NCBI GenBank assembly: GCA_029261155.1
Contig: JAJDBW010000047.1
Location: 1 to 64,000, forward strand
Direction of reading: 5' to 3'
DNA: 64,000 nucleotides
Source of the DNA: Nitrospirota bacterium
Lineage (GTDB): Bacteria > Nitrospirota > Nitrospiria > SBBL01 > JAADHI01
A model generated the notes under the pieces. It searched no databases, was not told where the DNA came from, and was given only the letters and a program-made list of their open reading frames with translations. This document shows, piece after piece, positions 1-7,798 of this stretch. Position 1 is the stretch's first letter. The number at the start of each line of letters is the position of its first letter. The position numbers were made by a program, and so were the translations under genes.

Positions 1-2
1 AG

Positions 3-140
3 ATCAGCCTGTTGCGTTTCATTAACTTTTATAATACCGTCAAACCCCATAAGGGCATTGGCGACATGACCCCTTATGAAAAGCTATTTGAACACTTTCA
101 TGGATCAACAAATGTGTAAACAACGCGATGTTTTCTAACA
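3..140 (+). mobile_element. 3' end of IS element: C-terminus of integrase-core transposase (IS3/IS481-like) plus right end
   Basis: Translation from nt 3: ISLLRFINFYNTVKPHKGIGDMTPYEKLFEHFHGSTNV* (stop 117-119), typical rve transposase C-terminus; IS boundary near 140 is inferred from where RCC1 coding resumes. Confidence 0.75.
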
Positions 141-146
141 AGTAAG

Positions 147-860
147 GTAAAATGCTGGGGCGGCAATTCAGTAGGACAGCTCGTCATTGGGACAAAAGGG
201 AGGTTCTCTACCCCTGCCATGTTCGTGAGCGGTGTAACTGATGCCAGAGCCATTTCGGCTGGAGGTGATCACACCTGTGCATTGTTGTCCGGTGGATCTG
301 TAAAATGCTGGGGCTGGTTTTGGCATAAAAATTCACTCCCTAAAGGAATCGTTGCGAACGCGGTCGCATCCGGATACGGGGATACCTGCTTCCTTCTGGA
401 TGGATCAGCGAAGTGTTGGGGAAGTAATCCTCACCGAAATTTATGGTCGATCAAAGGTCTGAGCAACGCCAAGAGGATTACAGCAGGTCTGAATCATTAT
501 TGTGCTTTGCTCACGAATGGAACCGTGAAGTGTTGGGGGAAAAATGATCAAGGCCAATTTGGAGATCATTCAAAGGAAAGTTCCTTTAACCCAGTCACGG
601 TGGATGGCGTTTCATCCGCTACCGCCCTAGCAGCTGGAGAATCTCATACATGCGCACTTTTGTCAGACGGTAGTGTGGATTGCTGGGGAGGGAACCACCA
701 AGGCCAGCTGGGTGACGGAACAACGGTGAGTTCTCTTGCTCCTGTGACAGTCAGTGGAATTACTAACGCGACTACCATTACCGCTAGCGGTAACAATTCT
801 TGTGCTACCTTGGAAGACGGCACTGCAAAATGTTGGGGGCCAAACTACTCTCTTGAGTAA
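147..860 (+). pseudogene. RCC1-repeat (regulator of chromosome condensation-like) protein fragment, 5'-truncated by IS
   Basis: In-frame upstream of the listed ORF: VKCWGGNSVGQL...; repeats of GxxHTCALLSxGSVKCWGxNxxGQLGDG. Confidence 0.75.
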
Positions 861-869
861 GATTATGTC

Positions 870-935
870 ATGGAGGGCATCGCCAACCGCATCGTTTACG
901 ACGTCTCCTCCAAGCCCCCCAGTACCATCGAATAA
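870..935 (+). pseudogene. C-terminal tail remnant resembling GMP synthase (GuaA)
   Basis: MEGIANRIVYDVSSKPPSTIE*, matches the conserved GuaA C-terminus ([20 protein letters not shown]) from memory; no GuaA body upstream. Confidence 0.55.
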
Positions 936-945
936 TAGCCTCCGT

Positions 946-3660
946 TTAGAGATTGCCCTCCGGAATCAAGGCCGTACTCACCGAGCGCGTTAAGCTTTCT
1001 TCCTGGTCTGTCTTGATATAAAAGATGTCGACATTCGTGACTTCGCTGTCCACATAGCCTTCGCCCAAGAGCTCATTCCCCTGGCCGAGGAAGAACATCG
1101 CATCGATGTCGCCGGGTACGGCGCCCAAGGCCAGTGCGCTGGAGAGGTCCGCGCCCGCCGTTGAGACCAGCGTGCCGTCCTTGCAGGTGAAGAGCCCAAA
1201 GGCGTTGCAATTCACGATGCTAAATACCCGTGTTTCCGTTTGTCCGGCCATCGTGGCGTTTTCGGTTTCCTTCGTCGCCTGCGAACCGTCCGCCCGCGCC
1301 GCGTAGACTTGAGCATAGACGCCGGGGTTCGGCAGCTCTTCCTTGGTCTGCAGGGTTTGGAAATAGACGTAGTGCCAGGCCGGATCGGTCACCAAGTTGA
1401 GCACGGATTTCTGCGTATCCGGATGCAGGAAAATCGCGCCCCCGCCGCCCTTGGCAATGGATTTGACCGAACTGATTGGGCGTTCGGGGCCAAGATCCAC
1501 AGGTGTGTAAACGAGATTGTTCGCCGTGAGTTTCATATCCAAAATCTTTCGCCCTCCCTCGTTGGCCAATTGAACGGCCTTGCCGTCCCCGAAGAGCGGC
1601 ATGCGATAGATTTTTCCGAAGTCCGAAAAATAGAGCATGTCGCCATCGTAGACGGAGAAAAGCCCGTCGGGAAAGGACGACTTGTCGTCGTCTATTTCGT
1701 GCGACGAAATGTACTTGAGCGTCGCAGCGTTTATCAGATTGTTGATGCTCAGGTCGTTGGTGTTGTAAGGCGCATCGACGCTGAGGGTGTTGGCGTCGAT
1801 ATCGTAGACATAGAGCAGGCCTTGTGTCCCAGCTTTGTTGGCCTTGCTGCTGTCGTCGCTCGTCCATTCCGGTTTGTAGAGTAGGTCGATGCGAAGGGCG
1901 ACCTTGCCGGAGAAGGCGGCCTTGGACCCGCGGGTAGAGAGCGGAAAGACGCCGAGCATGTAGAATTTTTCCCGCCGCTTGCAAAAGGGCGGCGAGAATT
2001 CCTCCGGCGCGGGCGGCTTGGAGGCCGCGAAGACGATAGGGGAGCCGATGCCATTGGCCTTCGCCTTGAAGACGTTCCAACCCGGCGTGGTGTCGTCGTC
2101 GCCCAGCTTGCCCGTAAAGCCGACCTTGCCGGCGCCGTTTGTCGTTGTGTGGTCTTCCTCCTCGAATTCCGGATCGTCCACGCGCGTCCATTGAACGAGT
2201 TCCCCGCTTACCGGATTTTTAAAGGCGTCGTAGGCCCCGACGATGAAAGGATCAGCGAGCCATTCGCCTTCGTTTCCGACTTGATCGAAGCCCGATTCCG
2301 CACAAAAGAGCATAAAGTTTGTTTCCTTCAAGGCCGTGCCGCAGTCACTCAAATCGATGTTGCAGCGATGAAGCGCAATATAACTGGCCTGCGTGTTCAG
2401 TGTGACATCGCCGCTGGCCGTGAGGTCCACGGCTTCTTCGATGACGATGGCTTTAACGACGCGCCGTCCGGCGATTTGGGTTTCGAGATTGGCCAGTTCG
2501 GAATCGCTGGCGTCGAATCGAATCGTCTGGACGGTGCCATCCGCGAGGCAGATCTTTTTCGTACGTTTTTTTAATTTTAAGTTGAAAGCGTTTTGTCCCA
2601 GCTTTTCGAGATCGTCGTTGAAGATCTCAGGGTCGGTTGTCGGATCGGCCGTCTGCGGAAAATGGACCTCGACTTCGTTTTTGCCGTTCGGGCAGGGGAA
2701 GGTAATGTCCGCCGGTTGATCTGGATTCACAAAATAGCTCGTGTTCGTGTCAAGCCCGCCCACGGCGGCGGGGCCGGAGACCAGTACAGGCGTGCCCGTG
2801 AAAAAGCCGAGGGGATAGGGTTTCGAGGGATCGCCCGCCTTGTGCGGCTTTAGCACGTCTAGGTTCGCATCGGCCTGCGTCGTGTAGTTGGGCAGACTCC
2901 GTTCTTGTCTTCGGGATTTAATGGCGAGCCAGCCGGTGATTGCGCCTGTGTCCATGTCTACCAATTCGCCAATCGTAAAGATGTCGCGGCCCCTCGGCAG
3001 GGTGATGGGATCGTCATTCGGTCCCATACCGAGCTGGATAATTTTTTCGACATTGTCGTCGCCGATGGTGCAGCTGTCGTCCGGGCCGGGCATTGCATAG
3101 ACATAGAGTGAATTGTCGATGTTGGCATAATCTTCCAAAAGTGCGATCACGCCGCACATCTTATTCGCTTTATCTTCGCTGGAAACTTGAAGGGGCGTTT
3201 GCGATTGGGCTTTCAGCGCGCTGACCTTGTAGAAACGTCCGTTCGCAAATTCGTCGCCGGGTAATAGTTTTTCGTCGTCGAAAAACTGTTCGGACGGAAT
3301 GAGGTTTTCGCCCTGGGCGTAAAGAACAGCGTGAAGCTGTTTGTCCGTGACTTTTTGCGCGCCGGTGTTCCAAGTGCCGTTCACCACTTTTTGGAGCGAG
3401 CCCGCAATAAAGTCCGGTGCAATCTGCGCCGGAGCAGTGGGTTGCGCGGGATCGACGGCCCAAAGGCCGCAGCCCGTAAAAAAGAGCAGGCCGCCTGATC
3501 CGCCGGTGGGCCCGATCGCGGGGGCATTGTCCGGACAAGGATTGGCGGCGGCGTTTTGTCCGCCCCCTTCTCCGCCGCCCCCTCCGACACAGCTGGCGGC
3601 AAGACAAAACACCACCAATAAAATGAAGTGACTGAACCCTAAGCCGAAGCCTTTTTTCAT
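946..3660 (-). CDS. Large putative lipoprotein, function unknown
   Basis: 904 aa; N-terminal hydrophobic segment and lipobox-like LAASC; long uninterrupted ORF. Confidence 0.75.
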   Translation of the reverse strand: MKKGFGLGFSHFILLVVFCLAASCVGGGGGEGGGQNAAANPCPDNAPAIGPTGGSGGLLFFTGCGLWAVDPAQPTAPAQIAPDFIAGSLQKVVNGTWNTGAQKVTDKQLHAVLYAQGENLIPSEQFFDDEKLLPGDEFANGRFYKVSALKAQSQTPLQVSSEDKANKMCGVIALLEDYANIDNSLYVYAMPGPDDSCTIGDDNVEKIIQLGMGPNDDPITLPRGRDIFTIGELVDMDTGAITGWLAIKSRRQERSLPNYTTQADANLDVLKPHKAGDPSKPYPLGFFTGTPVLVSGPAAVGGLDTNTSYFVNPDQPADITFPCPNGKNEVEVHFPQTADPTTDPEIFNDDLEKLGQNAFNLKLKKRTKKICLADGTVQTIRFDASDSELANLETQIAGRRVVKAIVIEEAVDLTASGDVTLNTQASYIALHRCNIDLSDCGTALKETNFMLFCAESGFDQVGNEGEWLADPFIVGAYDAFKNPVSGELVQWTRVDDPEFEEEDHTTTNGAGKVGFTGKLGDDDTTPGWNVFKAKANGIGSPIVFAASKPPAPEEFSPPFCKRREKFYMLGVFPLSTRGSKAAFSGKVALRIDLLYKPEWTSDDSSKANKAGTQGLLYVYDIDANTLSVDAPYNTNDLSINNLINAATLKYISSHEIDDDKSSFPDGLFSVYDGDMLYFSDFGKIYRMPLFGDGKAVQLANEGGRKILDMKLTANNLVYTPVDLGPERPISSVKSIAKGGGGAIFLHPDTQKSVLNLVTDPAWHYVYFQTLQTKEELPNPGVYAQVYAARADGSQATKETENATMAGQTETRVFSIVNCNAFGLFTCKDGTLVSTAGADLSSALALGAVPGDIDAMFFLGQGNELLGEGYVDSEVTNVDIFYIKTDQEESLTRSVSTALIPEGNL

Positions 3661-3919
3661 TTTCCCCTCCGAAATTTCATCTTCTATAAATACGGCTTGT
3701 CATGATCTAAGCGGACATAGTGCAGGAAACGGACCAAGCCGATGAGAGGGGATGTTTAGATCTTGCGCTCGCCAAATTCAAAAGACAGCGGCGAATCGAA
3801 AAGGCCGGAAGGAGAAGGAATCGCCCTATCTAATAGAGAAGTGTGGGCGAGGATCGTCAGAAAGAAAGAACGGGCGTATCCATACGGCTTGTTTGTCGTG
3901 CCGATGTTAGGGGTTTTTA

Positions 3920-3958
3920 TTTCCGGAAAACAAAAGGGGAATTTCCGGAAACCGAAAG
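3920..3958 (+). promoter_or_regulatory. Tandem upstream activating motif pair (tttccggaaaacaaaag / tttccggaaaccgaaag)
   Basis: Two 17-bp copies at 3920-3936 and 3942-3958, equivalent pairs before the other two paralogs. Confidence 0.55.
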
Positions 3959-4007
3959 GTAAGCGGCCAAAAAGGCGATTTAATCCCCTTGTGGGCTCTT
4001 AAAATTT

Positions 4008-4023
4008 TGGCACGGCCCTTGCT
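4008..4023 (+). promoter_or_regulatory. Sigma-54 promoter TGGCACGGCCCTTGCT
   Basis: Matches TGGCAC-N5-TTGCW; upstream of 4121 CDS; identical core repeated at 6010 and 6757. Confidence 0.85.
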
Positions 4024-4056
4024 CTATACACATCCCGTTAGGCAATGACGAGGGTT

Positions 4057-4075
4057 GAGAAGGAAAGTCCTTCTC
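4057..4075 (+). promoter_or_regulatory. 5' UTR hairpin GAGAAGGA-aag-TCCTTCTC
   Basis: Perfect 8-bp stem; also present in the leader of copy 2 (6056-6077) with a different loop. Confidence 0.5.
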
Positions 4076-4120
4076 GGGATGACCCATAAACTTAAATTAA
4101 AAACATAAGGAGAAACGAAA

Positions 4121-4495
4121 ATGAAAAAGATGACCGCATTGGCAGCGTTTTTAGGATTGGCAATTATGTTTGGCGCACCGGCGAAAAGCGAGGCCTTCTG
4201 CTTGCTGCTTTGCGACGACAGCGACGAAGTCGCGATTGTGCAAGTGGAAGAATTTGCAGAAGTGACCGACTCTTCTTTAACCGCCGGTGATGGCAACACC
4301 ACGGCGATCAAAAACAGCAACAGTGTGGTGATTGGTGACGACGTAAGCAATCGTCAGAGCAACTTCATGGGCGGCATCGGCCTCAACGGCGGTGACCTCA
4401 GCCAGAGCAACTCGGCCAACATCACCGGTCAGCAAAATACCAATATCCACGACAACGACATGCGTTCTTTCCGAGGCGTTGCAGGAAACAACTAA
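4121..4495 (+). CDS. Secreted Asn/Gln/Ser-rich protein, paralog 1 (possible curlin-like subunit)
   Basis: Signal peptide then FCLLLC...; SNSVVIGDDVSNRQSNF...SQSNSANITGQQNTN; RBS aaggagaaac. Confidence 0.75.
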   Translation: MKKMTALAAFLGLAIMFGAPAKSEAFCLLLCDDSDEVAIVQVEEFAEVTDSSLTAGDGNTTAIKNSNSVVIGDDVSNRQSNFMGGIGLNGGDLSQSNSANITGQQNTNIHDNDMRSFRGVAGNN

Positions 4496-4510
4496 TGCCT
4501 TTTGAATGAA

Positions 4511-4545
4511 AGGGGCGAGGCCGATGGCTTCGCCCCTTTTTTTTT
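4511..4545 (+). terminator. Rho-independent terminator
   Basis: AGGGGCGAGGCCGATGGCTTCGCCCCT followed by T tract. Confidence 0.85.
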
Positions 4546-4765
4546 GTCATTTTCTCCATTTTCAAATCGATTCCGATGTTTTTAACTTTATCTTTTTCGC
4601 GTCTTGTCCTTATGGATTCCTTCCAATGAATAGACTTTATGTTTTCCATCAAAATCCTTAGGCTCGTTATTGTCAAAGTTGAAGTATTTAAGCTTGCTTG
4701 CTATCATCCGGCATAAGGACACGCGAAGGTGTTCGTCGTCTTTGAATTTGTTTTATGAGGAGCTT

Positions 4766-5422
4766 ATGTCGAAAAAGTGCATTGCCGAGTATATTGGCAC
4801 GTTCGTTCTTGTTTTTTCGGGGACCTCCGCCATTGTCGTGAATGACTTAAGCGATGGCAGGGTCACCCATGTCGGCATCGCGATGGTCTTCGGTCTTGTT
4901 GTCGCTGCGATGATTTACACATTGGGCGATATATCAGGGGCCCATCTTAATCCCGCGGTGACCATCGGGTTTTGGTGCGCAAAACGTTTCCCGAGAAAAA
5001 ACGTCATTCCCTATATTCTCAGCCAAATTTTGGGTGCTGTGAGTGCCAGCCTGCTGGTCTATCTTTTGTTTTTAAACCATGAAACCTTTGGCGCGACCTT
5101 ACCCTCCGGGACGCAGGGGCAGTCCTTTATATTGGAGTTGGTTCTTACGTTCATTCTTATGCTCACCATTATTAATGTTTCAAGCGAGGCAAAAGAAAAG
5201 GGGATTATTGCCGGATTGGCAATTGGCAGTGTTGTGGGCTTGGAGGCTTTATTTGCAGGCCCCATCTCCGGTGCCTCAATGAATCCGGCCCGTTCTATCG
5301 GACCCGCGTTATTGAGCGGTCACTTCAATTCGCTTTGGTTGTATATTGTCGCGCCAATCCTCGGGGCATGCCTGGCGATTGTTTGTTGTCGCTGTGTTAG
5401 GGAAAAGGAATGTTGTCGCTAA
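4766..5422 (+). CDS. MIP family aquaporin / glycerol channel (AqpS-like by context)
   Basis: AEYIGTFVLVFSGTSA...SGAHLNPAVTIG...SGASMNPARSIGPA: two NPA motifs; ATG at 4766 after a gagga RBS. Confidence 0.9.
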   Translation: MSKKCIAEYIGTFVLVFSGTSAIVVNDLSDGRVTHVGIAMVFGLVVAAMIYTLGDISGAHLNPAVTIGFWCAKRFPRKNVIPYILSQILGAVSASLLVYLLFLNHETFGATLPSGTQGQSFILELVLTFILMLTIINVSSEAKEKGIIAGLAIGSVVGLEALFAGPISGASMNPARSIGPALLSGHFNSLWLYIVAPILGACLAIVCCRCVREKECCR

Positions 5423-5841
5423 GGAAAACCGTTTTATTTGTCTGTGTTGAGAATTCCTGCCGCAGTCAGATGGCGGAAGCCTTCGGAAAAATTTTAGGAC
5501 AAGACGTGATTGAATCTTATTCCAGTGGTTCCCATCCCTCCGGTAGGGTTAATGAAAAAGCGATTCGCTCGATGAGAGAATTGGGATATGACTTAAGTGC
5601 TCATCGATCGAAACAGACTGATCGTCTTCCGCAGCAAAGGTTCGATTATGTCGTGACAATGGGCTGTGGTGAGGCCTGTCCAAATATCCAAGCAAGGGAA
5701 CGCGTGGATTGGCAGATACCCGATCCAAAGCACATGGAAATGAAAGCATTCAATGTGGTTCGGGACACCATTAAAGATAAAGTCATTTGTTTAATTGAGA
5801 AGATAAAGTCCACAAACGCGCCCATCCAGATACAGCGCTAA
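5410..5841 (+). CDS. arsC: Arsenate reductase, low-molecular-weight phosphatase type
   Basis: VLFVCVENSCRSQMAEAFGK (CX5R loop), VTMGCGEACP, WQIPDPK; overlaps aquaporin 3' end. Confidence 0.85.
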   Translation: MLSLRKTVLFVCVENSCRSQMAEAFGKILGQDVIESYSSGSHPSGRVNEKAIRSMRELGYDLSAHRSKQTDRLPQQRFDYVVTMGCGEACPNIQARERVDWQIPDPKHMEMKAFNVVRDTIKDKVICLIEKIKSTNAPIQIQR

Positions 5842-5921
5842 GTCCGCGTATTTATCAGGGGCATCTTCGCCCCTATCCCTTCATTAGGTTCTTGCATCTG
5901 CTCCCAAGGTTCATCTTCTCT

Positions 5922-5959
5922 TTTCCGAATTCCGAAAGTCTTTTTCTAGAAACCGAAAG
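5922..5959 (+). promoter_or_regulatory. Tandem upstream activating motif pair (tttccgaattccgaaag / tttctagaaaccgaaag)
   Basis: Copies at 5922-5938 and 5943-5959. Confidence 0.55.
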
Positions 5960-6009
5960 TCAGATCTCGGAAGATTGACCTTAAACCTCATTTTTGGTCT
6001 TTAAAATTT

Positions 6010-6025
6010 TGGCACGGCCCTTGCT
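6010..6025 (+). promoter_or_regulatory. Sigma-54 promoter TGGCACGGCCCTTGCT
   Basis: Consensus match; identical to the 4008 site with flanks aaaatttt and ctatacacatcccgttaggcaatgac. Confidence 0.85.
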
Positions 6026-6124
6026 CTATACACATCCCGTTAGGCAATGACAGTGGAGAAGGAGAAAAGTCCTTCTCATGATGATCAAAAAAAATAAAAC
6101 TTAAATAATAAAGGAGAAACGAAA

Positions 6125-6499
6125 ATGAAAAAGATGACTGTGTTCGCGACGTTTTTGGGATTGGCGATGATGTTTGCAGCTCCGGCGAAGAGTGAAGCCT
6201 TCTGCCTGATCTTCTGCTCCGACGGCGACGAAGTGGCCGTGGTTGAAGTCGAAGAGTTTGCCGAAGTGACCGATTCTTCTTTAACCGCCGGTGATGGCAA
6301 CACCACGGCGATCAAAAATAGCAACAGTGTTGTGATTGGTGACGATGTCTCCAATCGTCAAAGCAACTTCATGGGCGGCATTGGCATGAACCGTGGCGAT
6401 CTCAGCCAGAGCAACTCGGCCAACATCACCGGTCAGCAAAACACCAACATCCATGACAACGACATGCGTTCGTTCCGAGGCGTAACCGGAAACAACTAA
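6125..6499 (+). CDS. Secreted Asn/Gln/Ser-rich protein, paralog 2
   Basis: Same length (124 aa), signal peptide and FCLxxC start of mature region as paralog 1. Confidence 0.75.
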   Translation: MKKMTVFATFLGLAMMFAAPAKSEAFCLIFCSDGDEVAVVEVEEFAEVTDSSLTAGDGNTTAIKNSNSVVIGDDVSNRQSNFMGGIGMNRGDLSQSNSANITGQQNTNIHDNDMRSFRGVTGNN

Positions 6500-6512
6500 T
6501 GCGGTATGGATA

Positions 6513-6546
6513 AAGGGGCGGCGCTTCGGTGCCGCCCCTTTTTTTT
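6513..6546 (+). terminator. Rho-independent terminator
   Basis: AAGGGGCGGCGCTTCGGTGCCGCCCCTT plus T tract. Confidence 0.85.
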
Positions 6547-6657
6547 GTTTCGATTTTATTTCCCTTTCGCAAAGGAGGAATAAACCTTCGCCGATAATTA
6601 TATTAATTTTGAAATTTTAGCACTGCGCCCCCTTAGCCTTTCTCGCGTTCAAGCCAG

Positions 6658-6695
6658 CTTCCGGAATCCGAAAGGGTTTTTCCAGAATCCAAAAG
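6658..6695 (+). promoter_or_regulatory. Tandem upstream activating motif pair (cttccggaatccgaaag / tttccagaatccaaaag)
   Basis: Copies at 6658-6674 and 6679-6695. Confidence 0.5.
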
Positions 6696-6756
6696 TTCTG
6701 CGGTCTCGAAAAGACGGAAACCCCATTATACCGGGCGCTTTTCCCTGTTTTCGCCG

Positions 6757-6772
6757 TGGCACGGCCCTTGCT
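6757..6772 (+). promoter_or_regulatory. Sigma-54 promoter TGGCACGGCCCTTGCT
   Basis: Consensus match before the third paralog. Confidence 0.85.
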
Positions 6773-6864
6773 CTATAGCTTTGACGTTAGGCAAGACAAG
6801 AAGGAGTAAGGGCGTCCTCATTGGGATGATCCTTCAAACATTAAAAAACAAAGGAGAAACGAAA

Positions 6865-7239
6865 ATGAAAAAGATGATTGTCTTAGCAACATTTTTAGGA
6901 TTGGCGGTGATGTTTGCGGCACCGGCGAAGAGTGAAGCCTTCTGCTTGATTTTCTGCTCCGATAGCGACGAAGTCGCGGTGGTGGAAGTCGAAGCGTTTG
7001 CCGAAGTGACCGATTCGTCCTTAACGGCCGGCGACGGCAACACGACGGCGCTGAAGAACAGCAACACCGTGGTGATCGGCGGTGACGTGAACACCAACCA
7101 AAGGAATTTTATCGGCGGCATCGGTGTGAACCACGGCGATATTAGCCAGAGCAACTCGGCCAACATCACCGGCCAGCAAAACACCAACATCCACGACAAC
7201 GACATGCGTTCCTTCCGTGGACGCACGGGGAACAACTAA
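6865..7239 (+). CDS. Secreted Asn/Gln/Ser-rich protein, paralog 3
   Basis: 124 aa from ATG 6865 (RBS aaggagaaac); homologous to 4121 and 6125. Confidence 0.75.
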   Translation: MKKMIVLATFLGLAVMFAAPAKSEAFCLIFCSDSDEVAVVEVEAFAEVTDSSLTAGDGNTTALKNSNTVVIGGDVNTNQRNFIGGIGVNHGDISQSNSANITGQQNTNIHDNDMRSFRGRTGNN

Positions 7240-7257
7240 TCGAAACAAAAGCGAGAC

Positions 7258-7276
7258 GGGGGTGCGGTGCACCCCC
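7258..7276 (+). promoter_or_regulatory. Intercistronic hairpin GGGGGTGC-ggt-GCACCCCC without T tract
   Basis: Perfect 8-bp inverted repeat between paralog 3 and the next gene. Confidence 0.5.
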
Positions 7277-7299
7277 TACCGCTTAAAGGGAGAAGTCGG

Positions 7300-7767
7300 A
7301 TGAACAAGACAAAACAAATACTCATGACCAGCCTCATCATTTTTGGCCTTTTCCTTGCCGGAACGTTTGTCGTGGCGAATGCAGCGCCTCCGATTGAATC
7401 GGAAGAGGTGCAGGGGGAAGAGGCAGAAGAAGAAAAAGAAGAGCTGACGGCAGAAGAAAAGAAGGAAGCGAAAGAGAAAAAGAAACTGGGTGGCACACTC
7501 AGCAAGTTACGAAAATACCTCGAAGGCGAGGAAAAAAAATTACGCGTAAGCGGCAATCTGTTTAGTTCGAAACTGGATGTTTCGGACTGCACTTCGGCCG
7601 ATAAAGCGCGGGCCCGATTAAACGATGTGGGCGACGAAGGCGGGATTATTGTGAAGGAAGATTTGAACATCGGGGCCCACAACGAAGCCAATATCGAAAA
7701 GAACGAAGGCAGTATTACAAATGTGACGGAAGTCAATATTATTAACGAAGTTTACAAACGGTGCTAG
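7300..7767 (+). CDS. Small secreted protein, possible minor subunit/accessory
   Basis: Signal peptide, acidic/charged central segment, Asn-rich tail NIGAHNEANIEKNEGSITNVTEVNIINEV. Confidence 0.65.
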   Translation: MNKTKQILMTSLIIFGLFLAGTFVVANAAPPIESEEVQGEEAEEEKEELTAEEKKEAKEKKKLGGTLSKLRKYLEGEEKKLRVSGNLFSSKLDVSDCTSADKARARLNDVGDEGGIIVKEDLNIGAHNEANIEKNEGSITNVTEVNIINEVYKRC

Positions 7768-7798
7768 TCGAAGCTGTTGAAACAAGGCGGAGGATGAG

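Noticed and set aside
1220-2191. 323-aa ORF on same strand as the 904-aa lipoprotein in another frame
   Set aside because: Arg/Gln-rich out-of-frame translation; the 904-aa frame has signal peptide and normal composition
3763-4002. 79-aa ORF upstream of the first sigma-54 promoter
   Set aside because: Spans the UAS repeats; basic, low complexity, no convincing RBS
4039-4045. GTTAGGC in the leaders of the subunit genes as an attC core
   Set aside because: No paired RYYYAAC arm or stop-codon adjacency; it is part of a conserved 5' UTR
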